Of a DNA stretch of 34,148 bases, positions 6,181 to 13,643 are shown in pieces. The translations under genes were made by a program, and so were the position numbers. Source of the DNA: a virus; the IMG/VR virus record IMGVR_UViG_3300012204_000002, positions 1 to 34,148 of that record; one strand, 5' to 3'. Below the pieces are notes generated by a model that worked only from the letters and a program-made list of their open reading frames with translations, was not told the origin of the DNA and did not search any database. Every line of letters begins with the position of its first letter. Position 1 is the first letter of the stretch.

Positions 6181-6407
6181 GTCTGCACCTTCTCCCAGCC
6201 GTCATCGAAGCGCCCCGACTGCTCAGAAGGATGGAAGCCGAGGGCTGCCCAGGCGGTGATCCCCCACCAGCCGAAGACGTCCTCCAGAGTCAGCACCTTA
6301 CGGCGGTAGCTGCCGTCATCGGTGAAGCCGGCGACACAGGCGTTGGGCCGATCGTCCTCTAGACGCTGCGGGTAGCGGGCGGCGAGGGACCAGATCTTCG
6401 GGCTCAC
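6177..6407 (-). CDS. Hypothetical protein, 76 aa
   Basis: A 76-residue soluble protein beginning MSPKIWSLAARYPQRLEDDR, with an aromatic middle (LEDVFGWWGITAWAALGFHP). GTG 6407 overlaps the upstream TGA by GTGA and follows AGGAGGCC. Its stop overlaps the next GTG in the same way. No motif or family is recognised. Confidence 0.6.
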   Translation of the reverse strand: MSPKIWSLAARYPQRLEDDRPNACVAGFTDDGSYRRKVLTLEDVFGWWGITAWAALGFHPSEQSGRFDDGWEKVQT

Positions 6408-6853
6408 TTCGCGGCCTCCTCATCGAGGAGAGCGATAACTTCCCGATAGCGCTTTGGACTGATGCCGGACTTCTGCTTCTGAAACCCCTTGCGAATTCGT
6501 TCTACGACCTCCCGCTTCAAGTCGATCTCGACCGCTTCGGCAGCCCGCTGGAGTGCCAATCGCAAATCCCGGCGACCACGCTCATACTCGGCAGCGAGGG
6601 CTTCGTCTAGCAGCGAGTCCAGCAGGGCTGGGGGGTCAGGAGCAACATCATCGGGAGCATCCTCAACAGGCGGCTCGTCAAAGGTGCGAGCGCCATTGCC
6701 GGGCTTCCAGGCTGGAACAGGAATGGCAGTGAAGATACGAGCGGCTCGGCCTTGCAAGGAGTCGCCATCGTTTTTGCGAAGCGGAAGACCGTAGTTAGTG
6801 GCTTTGAGTGCCGCAGCAAGCTCTGCAAGCGTCACCAGCTTCGAGGAGGTCAT
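6404..6853 (-). CDS. Helical/coiled-coil hypothetical protein, 149 aa
   Basis: A 149-residue protein in two parts. The N-terminal 65 residues (SSKLVTLAELAAALKATNYG ... WKPGNGARTF) are mixed. After an acidic Pro-rich linker, residues 75-149 form a long charged helix (EALAAEYERGRRDLRLALQR, VVERIRKGFQKQK), probably a coiled coil. ATG 6853 overlaps the upstream stop by ATGA. The helix suggests a dimer or a partner-binding role. No family is recognised. Confidence 0.65.
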   Translation of the reverse strand: MTSSKLVTLAELAAALKATNYGLPLRKNDGDSLQGRAARIFTAIPVPAWKPGNGARTFDEPPVEDAPDDVAPDPPALLDSLLDEALAAEYERGRRDLRLALQRAAEAVEIDLKREVVERIRKGFQKQKSGISPKRYREVIALLDEEAAK

Positions 6854-7074
6854 CGCGGTTCCCATTCCTGGCAGTAACAAAAGCCGCCCACTCGTTCTGA
6901 ATCAGAGGCAAGACACGATTGGCCCTTGGAATGCACGCAATAGCGGTGACCGCACCAGCATGTTGACCGTCGGTCCTGACGAGCCGGGACAACCTCAACC
7001 TGCGGATGACACCAGCAGTCATTGGACATGACGTGTAATCGTTCCGCAGCCTCGTTGCGTGCCTCAGTGCTCAT
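6850..7074 (-). CDS. Cys-rich zinc-binding small protein, 74 aa
   Basis: A 74-residue protein with many Cys and His residues: NDCWCHPQ, STCWCGHRYCVHSKGQSC and FCYCQEW. The spacing could hold two zinc ions. ATG 7074 overlaps the stop of the preceding gene by ATGA. It is one of several small metal-ribbon proteins in this block, which may bind host proteins or nucleic acid. No specific family is recognised. Confidence 0.65.
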   Translation of the reverse strand: MSTEARNEAAERLHVMSNDCWCHPQVEVVPARQDRRSTCWCGHRYCVHSKGQSCLASDSERVGGFCYCQEWEPR

Positions 7075-7505
7075 GCCGCAGCCCTGATCCGCAGGTACTC
7101 CGCGGCGTTAGAGGGGTTGATGCGGCAAAAACCGCGAGCATTTGACCAAGCGGGATCATCGGATTTGCGCGGGCAGAACTTGCCCTTGCCCTTGTCCATG
7201 TACAGGACCCGGTGCTTCGGGCACATCGTCAGCCCGCCCTCAGGCGCTGGACGGGACGTGACCTCCGTCCCGCCGGTCGCCGCCAGCACTGCCTCCATCG
7301 TCACTTCCTCCGGCGCCAGCTCCTCAAAGGAGGGAGCGGTGTCAGCCGAGGACGGAGTCTGGGCAGGTGCTCCCGTGATGGCAGGAGTTGACGCGACCGT
7401 CGCATGCTCCCGCTCGTCCGTCCCCGACTGTTGAATGGCCTCCGCCAGCTCCGCCAGCCCGAGCGCCAGCGTGCGAAGGGCCTCCTCGACTTTCTGCGGG
7501 TTCAC
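7071..7505 (-). CDS. Protein with C-terminal zinc-ribbon domain, 144 aa
   Basis: A 144-residue protein. A short N-terminal helix (VEEALRTLALGLAELAEAIQ) leads to a long Ser/Thr/Pro/Ala linker, then a compact C-terminal domain with MCPKHRVLYMDKGKGKFCP and ARGFC, a likely Cys/His zinc site. The basic ribbon could bind DNA beside the nuclease genes. GTG 7505 overlaps the upstream stop (GTGA). Its function is not recognised. Confidence 0.65.
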   Translation of the reverse strand: MNPQKVEEALRTLALGLAELAEAIQQSGTDEREHATVASTPAITGAPAQTPSSADTAPSFEELAPEEVTMEAVLAATGGTEVTSRPAPEGGLTMCPKHRVLYMDKGKGKFCPRKSDDPAWSNARGFCRINPSNAAEYLRIRAAA

Positions 7506-7888
7506 GGGACCAACTCTTCTACGTCCTCAACGTGGCCGTTGTCGCTGGACTCCAGGGACGGGACAATCCAATCCTTCTTGCGCTGGACCTTCTCCTCGCG
7601 CATGTAGCCCTGCTCGTCGTCCTTCCAGATGACGGCGCCTTCCTCGCGGGCGACCTCCTCGGAGTAGCCAAGGGACAGATCGCGGAAACCCTGTACTCCG
7701 GAGAACACGGCGATAATGTTCTCGGTGCTCTTGGTCCCCTCATAGATACGGAGGGTGCCGTTACGAGGCTGCGGCTCATACCGCGCTTTCTCGCTAGGCG
7801 GGCTCCACGGGCCGAAGGTAATACGCGCGCCGTCAGGGACCGTCACCTTGAATGTCTTGTCACCAAACACCAGGATCTGCTTGGGCAT
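7502..7888 (-). CDS. Hypothetical protein next to exonuclease, 128 aa
   Basis: A 128-residue protein. Its N-terminal 70 residues are rich in beta strand (QILVFGDKTFKVTVPDGARI, NGTLRIYEGTKSTENIIAVF), followed by a charged C-terminal part ending in an acidic tail (VEDVEELVP). Acidic tails are typical of single-strand DNA-binding proteins that recruit partners, and the gene follows a RecB-like nuclease. A recombination accessory role is possible but not shown. ATG 7888 follows AGGTGG. Confidence 0.6.
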   Translation of the reverse strand: MPKQILVFGDKTFKVTVPDGARITFGPWSPPSEKARYEPQPRNGTLRIYEGTKSTENIIAVFSGVQGFRDLSLGYSEEVAREEGAVIWKDDEQGYMREEKVQRKKDWIVPSLESSDNGHVEDVEELVP

Positions 7889-7889
7889 C

Positions 7890-8705
7890 TCAGGCCACCT
7901 TTTCCGCTACAGGGATGGGGATGGCTTCGCCGATCGGCTGCGCATTGACCCGCCAGTTGGTCAGGGTCAGGCAGGCCAGGAAGGCGGCGAAATCGGCGGG
8001 ACCGACGCGGTACTCGATCAGGCGATAGCCGCGGGCGTACTGGTCCGGCCGGATGTGGAGGACCGCGTACTTCTCAATCGGCGGGATCTTGTAGCGCTTC
8101 GGGTCGCCGGGCAGGCCGCAGAAGTCAGCGTTGGCCAGAGCGGCCAGTTGCAGGGCGGTTTCGGCATAGGACGCCCGCGAGGTCTTGGTGTCGATCAGAT
8201 AGGTGTGGCCGTCGATCTTGGCGATGCTGTCGAACGTCCCGCCGTACAGAAATCGCTCGCTGAACACCATCCGTTCCAGCGACTTGAACTCCGGCTGGTA
8301 GTCATCGAGGAAGCGACGGTAAGCCGTGACGAAGGGGAGTTCATCCGGTGTGATCCCCTCATCGCTGATACCGTGGAAACCCGCAGCCTTGGCCCGGCTC
8401 TCCTTCTCCGCCAGTCGGTGAACCGCGCTACCCATGTCAGCGGCGATGTCACGCTGGTAGTCGGGGATGCGGGCCAGCCAGTCAGCGGCGGCCTTCGGGC
8501 CTCCCCTGCTGATGAGGTCGGCCACGAAGTCGTAGTTGTCGACGGCGCAGCGGGCGGTCTCGCGCTTGGCCCACTCGATGATGGCGGGCTTGTCTAGCGC
8601 GCGGAGGACGGTCGTGACCCCTGGGTAGGGTCCTTTCCCATCCACGTAATAGCGGTGGCGATCGTCGCGGAACAGGCCCGTTGTCGGCACTCGTGTAGTA
8701 CTCAT
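7890..8705 (-). CDS. RecB/Cas4-like PD-(D/E)XK exonuclease
   Basis: A 271-residue nuclease of the RecB/Cas4-like PD-(D/E)XK group. Motifs in order: [13 protein letters not shown] (28-40), [10 protein letters not shown] with His96, [10 protein letters not shown] with Asp159, LIDTKTS with the Asp172-x-Lys174 active site, and [11 protein letters not shown] (180-190), where Gln186 is the QxxxY-like element. Such phage enzymes resect double-strand ends for recombination and replication. No partner annealing protein is certain. ATG 8705 overlaps the upstream stop by ATGA. There is no ribosome site ahead of it; the bases there are the reverse complement of one, so translation probably depends on coupling. 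Confidence 0.85.
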   Translation of the reverse strand: MSTTRVPTTGLFRDDRHRYYVDGKGPYPGVTTVLRALDKPAIIEWAKRETARCAVDNYDFVADLISRGGPKAAADWLARIPDYQRDIAADMGSAVHRLAEKESRAKAAGFHGISDEGITPDELPFVTAYRRFLDDYQPEFKSLERMVFSERFLYGGTFDSIAKIDGHTYLIDTKTSRASYAETALQLAALANADFCGLPGDPKRYKIPPIEKYAVLHIRPDQYARGYRLIEYRVGPADFAAFLACLTLTNWRVNAQPIGEAIPIPVAEKVA

Positions 8706-8848
8706 CGGAGGAGCGTATTGACCCGGATGGATACCGCATCGAGGTGACGCGGGTTGACGCAGAGACGGTTCGAGCACAGGTGATCGATCGTCAGTCCATC
8801 GGGAATCGGTCCATGGAGCCGATCGGGATCAAGAATCATGGTGCTCAT
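8702..8848 (-). CDS. Short HNH endonuclease core, 48 aa (truncated?)
   Basis: A 48-residue protein made up almost only of an HNH beta-beta-metal core: [20 protein letters not shown] followed by [16 protein letters not shown]. It has the expected His (IDHLC), Asn (VNPRH) and His. Typical phage HNH proteins of this type carry another 50-120 N-terminal residues, including the substrate-binding part, so this is probably a remnant. Even so, it has its own ribosome site (GGTGGAG) and ATGA overlaps on both sides, which suggests it is still translated. Confidence 0.65.
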   Translation of the reverse strand: MSTMILDPDRLHGPIPDGLTIDHLCSNRLCVNPRHLDAVSIRVNTLLR

Positions 8849-9138
8849 GGCTCCACCGTGGCGATGACCGTCTCGCCCGGATACAGCGCCGCCTGCTCGG
8901 TAACGCACCCGCAGCGACATGTCCCGCTCAATGAGTCGTGGACGTCCATCGGATCCCCGCAGGACTCGCAGGTGAACGGCGTCGCGCGCAGGGGGGTGTA
9001 GCCGGGGTAGGCGTACTTCACCTGGCCGATGGCGTCATGGATGCCGATGGCGGCGGGGACCTTGACCCACCAGCGCGTGCCGGCGTCGTCTTCGAGCTGG
9101 ACGCGGAATGGTTTCGGTGACCAATGCTCGTAGGTCAT
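8845..9138 (-). CDS. Zinc-ribbon hypothetical protein, 97 aa
   Basis: A 97-residue protein. The first half ([20 protein letters not shown] ... [12 protein letters not shown]) is strand-rich, and the second half has [10 protein letters not shown] and GTCRCGCV, a four-Cys zinc ribbon. ATG 9138 overlaps the preceding stop by ATGA. Function unknown. It is one of at least four ribbon proteins in this transcription unit. Confidence 0.65.
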   Translation of the reverse strand: MTYEHWSPKPFRVQLEDDAGTRWWVKVPAAIGIHDAIGQVKYAYPGYTPLRATPFTCESCGDPMDVHDSLSGTCRCGCVTEQAALYPGETVIATVEP

Positions 9139-9971
9139 GCCGCTCGTCCCACCGCGCACATCCGCTCCAGCAGGTCCTCAGCCGATGCCTGTACCTCCTT
9201 GACCGTCTCAGCGAGCGCCGCATCCAGCAGTGGCCGCGCAGCCTTGTAGGCCGCGTCGTACTGGGCGCTGTAGCCGTTCTTCTTTGAGGCGGCGTCCTCG
9301 GCGGCGTCCCCAGCGGCGGCCCTGGCGGCGGTCCAGGCGGCGGCCCCAGCGGCGGCCCTGGCGGCGGTCCAGGCGGCGGCCCTGGCGGCGTCCCCAGCGG
9401 CGGTCCCGGCGGCGTCCCCGGCGGCGGCCCAGGCGGCGTCCCCGGCGGCGTCCCCAGCGGCGGCCCTGGCGGCGGTCCAGGCGGCGTCCCTGGCGGCGTA
9501 TGCAGCCTCCTTGGCATCCTCGATGATCGGCTGCACTTTGCGCGCCAGCGCGGTGCTGGTGAGCTCGTCCAATGCCCGCAGCTTGGACGCATGCTCGGTC
9601 AGCCCGGCCTTGTCCAGCCACAGCGGCGTGAAGGTACGCACTAGCCAGTCGGTCGCCAGCCAGGATCGGGTGCCATCATCGGCCTTGCTCGTAGCCGTAC
9701 CGACCATGATCGGGATGAAGCGCTTGAGCCGCTGCCGGCCGTCGTCGTCGAGCGAGTCGTTCCACGATCTGCCGAAGGCCCCGATCACCGGGCTCACGCA
9801 CTTGGGCGCATCGCTGAACGGCTGGCCCTGCATGTAGGCGACCGCCTCCAGCAGGCACATCCCCTTCTTCGGATCGGTATGAGCGCCCTTCTCCAACTTC
9901 AAGGAGCGCAGCCAGGAGCGCCAGTTCTTCATGCGGATCGCGGGCCTCCCAGCAGCCAGGCCACCGGTCAT
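9135..9971 (-). CDS. Conserved protein with Ala-rich tetrapeptide repeats, 278 aa
   Basis: The N-terminal 140 residues resemble a conserved phage/bacterial family: KKGMCLLEAVAYMQGQPFSD, KCVSPVIGAFGRSWNDSL, RLKRFIPIMVGTA and LATDWLVRTFTPLWLDKAGL. Then about 17 four-residue units of the form (T/D/A)AA(R/G/W/E) follow, encoded by 12-bp GC-rich repeats, before a short C-terminal helix. The repeat should form one long Ala-rich helix. I recall the family with similar repeats but no known function. ATG 9971 was chosen for GGAGGG and ATGA overlap; ATG 9932 is the alternative. Confidence 0.75.
   Translation of the reverse strand: MTGGLAAGRPAIRMKNWRSWLRSLKLEKGAHTDPKKGMCLLEAVAYMQGQPFSDAPKCVSPVIGAFGRSWNDSLDDDGRQRLKRFIPIMVGTATSKADDGTRSWLATDWLVRTFTPLWLDKAGLTEHASKLRALDELTSTALARKVQPIIEDAKEAAYAARDAAWTAARAAAGDAAGDAAWAAAGDAAGTAAGDAARAAAWTAARAAAGAAAWTAARAAAGDAAEDAASKKNGYSAQYDAAYKAARPLLDAALAETVKEVQASAEDLLERMCAVGRAA
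9290..9500. repeat. 12-bp GC-rich tandem repeat
   Basis: About 200 bp of imperfect 12-bp units built on ggcggcN repeats (for example gcggcggccctg) code for the AAxx units of the Ala-rich protein. Every unit keeps the reading frame. The array should be prone to slippage, so copy number may vary between relatives. Confidence 0.8.
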
Positions 9972-10093
9972 CGCAGTCCCTCCACGTACTCCCTCATGGA
10001 AAGCAGGACGGTCAGGCCCAGCCACAGGCCGGCCACCATGACGACAGCTGCAAGGGTCATCAACGAAAGGGCCAAGAGGCGGTCGGTGGTCAT
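9968..10093 (-). CDS. Small membrane protein, 41 aa
   Basis: A 41-codon gene in the gap. It starts MTTDRLLALSLMTLAAVVMV, continues AGLWLGLTVLLSM and ends REYVEGLR. One membrane helix covers nearly all of it, with a charged C-terminal tail. ATG 10093 overlaps the upstream TGA and its own TGA overlaps the next ATG (both ATGA). AAGG lies upstream. It is probably an inner-membrane peptide. Function unknown. Confidence 0.65.
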   Translation of the reverse strand: MTTDRLLALSLMTLAAVVMVAGLWLGLTVLLSMREYVEGLR

Positions 10094-10221
10094 GGCTGTG
10101 CGACCTTGATGGCGTGGAGCGGAAGGCTGATCTCGGCCCGACCCTTACCTGGCATGTATGGAATGGAAACCGCTACTGGGTCCGATCCCTCAGCAAAGCG
10201 GATGGTCAACGTCATACTCAT
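10090..10221 (-). CDS. Small hypothetical protein, 43 aa
   Basis: A 43-codon gene reading MSMTLTIRFAEGSDPVAVSI then a basic turn and SLPLHAIKVAQP. It looks like a compact beta protein. ATG 10221 and 10215 are both possible, and GGAAG suits 10215. A third ATG at 10228 with AAGGAG 11 bases ahead opens only a 12-codon frame and might act as a leader. The stop overlaps the next gene by ATGA. No family is recognised. Confidence 0.55.
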   Translation of the reverse strand: MSMTLTIRFAEGSDPVAVSIPYMPGKGRAEISLPLHAIKVAQP

Positions 10222-10299
10222 CTTCCATGTGTTAGGTTTCTCCTTAGTGGTGAGGGCCCCGTTCCCGACTCCCCGTCGGTGAGGCAGCCGGGGTCCTCG

Positions 10300-10503
10300 C
10301 TACGCTATTAGGTCGGGAATCTCGACGCCACGCGCGATCTTCACCATCTCCATGCTATTGCGGGCACCGAGCTTGTGGAAGATGGCCTGCTTGTGATTCT
10401 TGACGGTGCTTAGCGCGATGCGCAGGATGGCGGCAATCTCGCGCTCGGTGTGACCAAGGCTGGTCAGCTCCACGATCTGTCGCTGGCGCGCTGAGAGGGT
10501 CAC
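10300..10503 (-). CDS. LuxR-type helix-turn-helix regulator, 67 aa
   Basis: A 67-residue protein that is little more than a LuxR/GerE DNA-binding domain: LSARQRQIVELTSLGHTERE at the N-terminus, the recognition helix STVKNHKQAIFHKLGARN, then a short tail. It lacks any sensor or receiver domain. As the first gene after its own promoter, it is a good candidate for the regulator of the whole leftward unit, perhaps binding the palindrome in the promoter. GTG 10503 falls 6 bases after the -10 box, so the mRNA may be leaderless. Confidence 0.85.
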   Translation of the reverse strand: MTLSARQRQIVELTSLGHTEREIAAILRIALSTVKNHKQAIFHKLGARNSMEMVKIARGVEIPDLIA

Positions 10504-10509
10504 GGCCGT

Positions 10510-10538
10510 ACCTTAGACGGTGCTAGTACCACTGTCAA
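10510..10538 (-). promoter_or_regulatory. Promoter of the early leftward operon, leaderless type
   Basis: On the minus strand TTGACA (10538-10533), a 17-bp spacer and TAAGGT (10515-10510) match the sigma-70 consensus well. Only six bases separate the -10 from GTG 10503, so transcription should begin at or next to the start codon. It lies in the 38 bp between the tail-tip gene and the LuxR-type gene, exactly where late genes end and early genes begin. Confidence 0.75.
10519..10530. promoter_or_regulatory. Candidate operator in promoter spacer
   Basis: GGTGCTAGTACC is a 12-bp palindrome with one mismatch, lying wholly within the spacer between the -35 and -10 boxes. A dimer bound here would block or remodel polymerase binding. 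The adjacent LuxR-type protein is the natural candidate ligand. A host regulator is also possible. Confidence 0.45.
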
Positions 10539-10541
10539 GCC

Positions 10542-13500
10542 CTAAACGTCAGTTCGCAGGAAGTCGCTGCTGAAGCGGCCAGTAATCGCGCCACTGAAAG
10601 CGAAGCGGTAACCGATCTGGGCAACCGTGATCGCCAGCGTGTGTGTCCCCATGAAGTTCCAGACCCGACCATCGTCTGACCAGTAGAACGACCACACGTC
10701 GCTGCTGGCTGGGCGATCAATACGCAAATACGCCACACCAGAGCCGTTCCAAGTGGAGTTGCGCTGCGTCCACGTCGAGCCGGAGAGACTGGCCGCGATA
10801 ATCTGCACAACGCCCCGAGGCCGGTTCAGACCGACTGTGACTGCTGAAGTTGGCGTCGAGCCAGAGGCGGAGATCATCAGACCGGCGCTGATCGTACCGG
10901 CGTTGTCATTCAGGCCCACCGCGACATGAAGTCGTGCCGAGAAGGCCGCGGCACCAGGGGCAAACGCCCGTAAACCATAGATGGAACCAGCACCGCCGGA
11001 GGCATGCTCAGCGAACAGGTGGTCCGGTACGGTGGTATCCGAGTCAATGGTGACGCTCGGTGAGGTGTCCCAAGTCAGACCTGTGGTGGTGGTCCCGTAT
11101 TCCTCGGTGATCCCACCACCGCCAAGCCCAGCCTTGCCGGCATGAGCCTTCAAGCCAGGGATACGAATGCTGCCCTCGCCGGTGCCGAGCTGGACGAGGT
11201 CACCGGCCGGCACGTCGCCGATGGTCACCCACTTGAGACCAGTCGCCTCGGCCGAATCGGCCGAAAGGACCTTTCCGTCCGCACCGACGGTAAGCTTCGC
11301 GGGCGTGTCGGCGGCGGAGGCTGCTACCAGATCGCCCTTGGCATCGAAGATGGACTCCAGCAGATACTGCGTGTGGTCGTCGTCGCCGAGGCCGGTGAGC
11401 GCACCATGGTCGGTGACACCGCCGCCACTGGACGCATCTGCGAACACGAGCGCTGTCGTCCCGAGCGTAATCGGCGCATTGGTCGTGCAGATGAAGATCT
11501 TGTTGCCGTTGGCGGTGCCCTCACTGACGAAAGCCGCGGCACCCAGCACTTCGGTCGAGGCGTCCATATCGGTGGCCCGAGTCGGAGCGCCGGAGGCGTT
11601 GACGGTATAGATCCCGTTTTCGGAGCCCGTTGCCTGGTCCTTGATCAGGATGCGATCGCTGGTAGCCAGCACTACCCCGTCGACCGTGTCGCCGTTCTCA
11701 AACGAGCTAGCCAGCGTGCCGGCTGCCGTAGTGGCAACCCGCACGGGTGCCTTCCAGGCGAAGACCGTGAGCGGTGCCCAGATGGCCGTACCGACCGTCG
11801 CATCCACCAGCAGCCAGACCTGGTCCTTGCTGGTATCGATCCAGTGCGACCCGACGCTGTAGCCGTCGTCGGCATCGTCACCCGTGGTCGGAGCGGTGGT
11901 GGCGGCGTAGTTGTTCTTGACGCCAGTCGCCGCCAGGCCAGCCTTGCTGGCAGCGGACACGCCAGCCCCGGAGATGACGCCGCGGCCGGTGACCCGCATC
12001 GGCCGGTCGAGCTCGAGGTGAACGTCGTACATCCGCGTGGCAGCCGTGGCGCTGGGGGCTGCCGGCTCGAAGCGGTGGGCTGCCACCCGACGCGTCTGCC
12101 AGGTGCCAAGGTACTGCCCGCCCATGGCGGCCGCCGCCTTGATCTGAATCGACTGGCCGGTGGTGACCAGATCGAGCATGGTGGCCGGCAGCGTGATGGT
12201 GACCTGATGAGTGACGTGCTCGTAGTGCCAGTCGTTCAGGACCGCGGCAGCGCGTAGGGCAGCCTGAGCGGCCGTGACGCTGGCCTCGTCGAAGTACGGC
12301 CGCGCCCAGTAATCGTAGGCATCGACCTGAGTAGCACCCAGGTCCGAGGTGACAACCTGCCCATTGCCCCAGCGCGAGACGATCTTGCTGGCCAGGTGGT
12401 TGCCCTGCTCGTCGCTTGGCGTTCCCAGCCACTGCGGCGGCAGGGTCGGTCCGGTGAAAAGCTCGATCTCGCCGATGTCACAGTCGCTGTCGCCCGCAGC
12501 GGGACCATCGGTGGCGCGGAACATCCAGTAGCGATAGGAGACCGCTGCAAACCCGATCTTGCCGGTGTCCACCGGGTAAGCGATCGAGCTATAGCTGCTG
12601 ACCTGGGTCCAGCCGTTTGCCGTTGGGTCGGCGGCGATTTTGCCTGCTGGTAGCCATGTCCAGGCGGCACCGCTGTTCGAGCCATACAGGATGCCGGACG
12701 TGGGAGCATCGTTAGCTGTCCCGGTCTGCCGCAAGCGCCAGCCCAAGGCTTGCGTCGACGAGCCGAGATCACCAGCCCAGTAGGCATCGGGAATGCCGAC
12801 CCCGTTGGTCTCGGACCAGTGCGTGCTGACGTTACCGTCGACCGCGTTGGTCTTCGGAAAGGACCCGTCTTCGCTGGAGACCTTGATCGACGCCCCGGCC
12901 AGGCTGAGCAGAAGATTACCGGCGGTCAGGCTATGGTCGGCCGGTACGTCCGAGATACGCAGCGGTGAGCGGTAGGTGGTGTGATCGAGTTCGTCGATGT
13001 ACAGAAAACACAGATGAGAGCTGGTGCTGGAGTGGTGGGTTACGACGCCGGCGATCTTGCCTGCTGTGGTCAGGCAATCTTCGAAGATCTCCCCGAGCTC
13101 GGTACCAGCCTCGTAGGTCTTGGCTGGCATGGTGACGGTGCCCGCCGAGCTGATCAGATGCTGGCTGATGACCGTCGACACACGGGGTGAGCCGTTGCAG
13201 AACGCCGTCAGCGCAGCCTGGACACGCGCAACGTCCGTCTCCGAGCCACGCACCCAGTTGGAGCCCAGCGCCAGCCCGCGGATATCGGCCTGGGCATCCT
13301 CGACGTTGACGTGCCAGGTGCGCGAGTCGCCCCAGGGATGGTCACCCCGATCGGCCTGCTTCGACCCGATCCGGCCGCGCATCAGCCAGCAGTTGAAGCC
13401 CGGACCGTCGTCGTACCACTCCACCACGTTGTGGGCGGCGATGCTGTTGTCGGGCGGGTTGGCCGGGATCAGCGAGGCGTCGTCGATGATGATGAACTCG

Positions 13501-13640
13501 CCGAGCCCGCCCTCCAGGCTGTTGCCGCCTTGGATCAGGGGCGAGCTGTCCTCGACGTCGAAGCCGGCCACCATGCTGGTGTAATCGCGCCAGACGGCGA
13601 CGGTATCGCCACCCTGGCGGACGCGGACGGTGTAGCCCAT
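10542..13640 (-). CDS. Tail-tip / receptor-binding tail protein, 1032 aa
   Basis: A long modular tail protein. Residues 1-245 look like a virion-attachment region (strand-rich, VRVRQGGDTVAVWRDYTSMV, VNVEDAQADIRGLALG). Residues about 250-397 resemble an F5/8 type C carbohydrate-binding module (TNAVDGNVSTHWSE, DLGSSTQALGWRLRQTG, IGEIELF). Around residues 630-735 is a tail domain seen in phages (SDRILIKDQATGSENGIYTV). Near residue 745 is HGALTGLGDDDHTQYLLE, a recurring tail-fibre motif. The last about 170 residues resemble a concanavalin-like lectin fold. It probably contacts host surface sugars. It follows the tape measure gene, as tail-tip genes do. ATG 13640 lies 3 bases after the TMP stop. 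Confidence 0.85.
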   Translation of the reverse strand: MGYTVRVRQGGDTVAVWRDYTSMVAGFDVEDSSPLIQGGNSLEGGLGEFIIIDDASLIPANPPDNSIAAHNVVEWYDDGPGFNCWLMRGRIGSKQADRGDHPWGDSRTWHVNVEDAQADIRGLALGSNWVRGSETDVARVQAALTAFCNGSPRVSTVISQHLISSAGTVTMPAKTYEAGTELGEIFEDCLTTAGKIAGVVTHHSSTSSHLCFLYIDELDHTTYRSPLRISDVPADHSLTAGNLLLSLAGASIKVSSEDGSFPKTNAVDGNVSTHWSETNGVGIPDAYWAGDLGSSTQALGWRLRQTGTANDAPTSGILYGSNSGAAWTWLPAGKIAADPTANGWTQVSSYSSIAYPVDTGKIGFAAVSYRYWMFRATDGPAAGDSDCDIGEIELFTGPTLPPQWLGTPSDEQGNHLASKIVSRWGNGQVVTSDLGATQVDAYDYWARPYFDEASVTAAQAALRAAAVLNDWHYEHVTHQVTITLPATMLDLVTTGQSIQIKAAAAMGGQYLGTWQTRRVAAHRFEPAAPSATAATRMYDVHLELDRPMRVTGRGVISGAGVSAASKAGLAATGVKNNYAATTAPTTGDDADDGYSVGSHWIDTSKDQVWLLVDATVGTAIWAPLTVFAWKAPVRVATTAAGTLASSFENGDTVDGVVLATSDRILIKDQATGSENGIYTVNASGAPTRATDMDASTEVLGAAAFVSEGTANGNKIFICTTNAPITLGTTALVFADASSGGGVTDHGALTGLGDDDHTQYLLESIFDAKGDLVAASAADTPAKLTVGADGKVLSADSAEATGLKWVTIGDVPAGDLVQLGTGEGSIRIPGLKAHAGKAGLGGGGITEEYGTTTTGLTWDTSPSVTIDSDTTVPDHLFAEHASGGAGSIYGLRAFAPGAAAFSARLHVAVGLNDNAGTISAGLMISASGSTPTSAVTVGLNRPRGVVQIIAASLSGSTWTQRNSTWNGSGVAYLRIDRPASSDVWSFYWSDDGRVWNFMGTHTLAITVAQIGYRFAFSGAITGRFSSDFLRTDV

Positions 13641-13643
13641 AGC

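Noticed and set aside
11142-12257. 371-codon plus-strand open frame opposite the tail-tip gene
   Set aside because: It is the shadow of a well-supported modular tail protein; no motifs or start signals.
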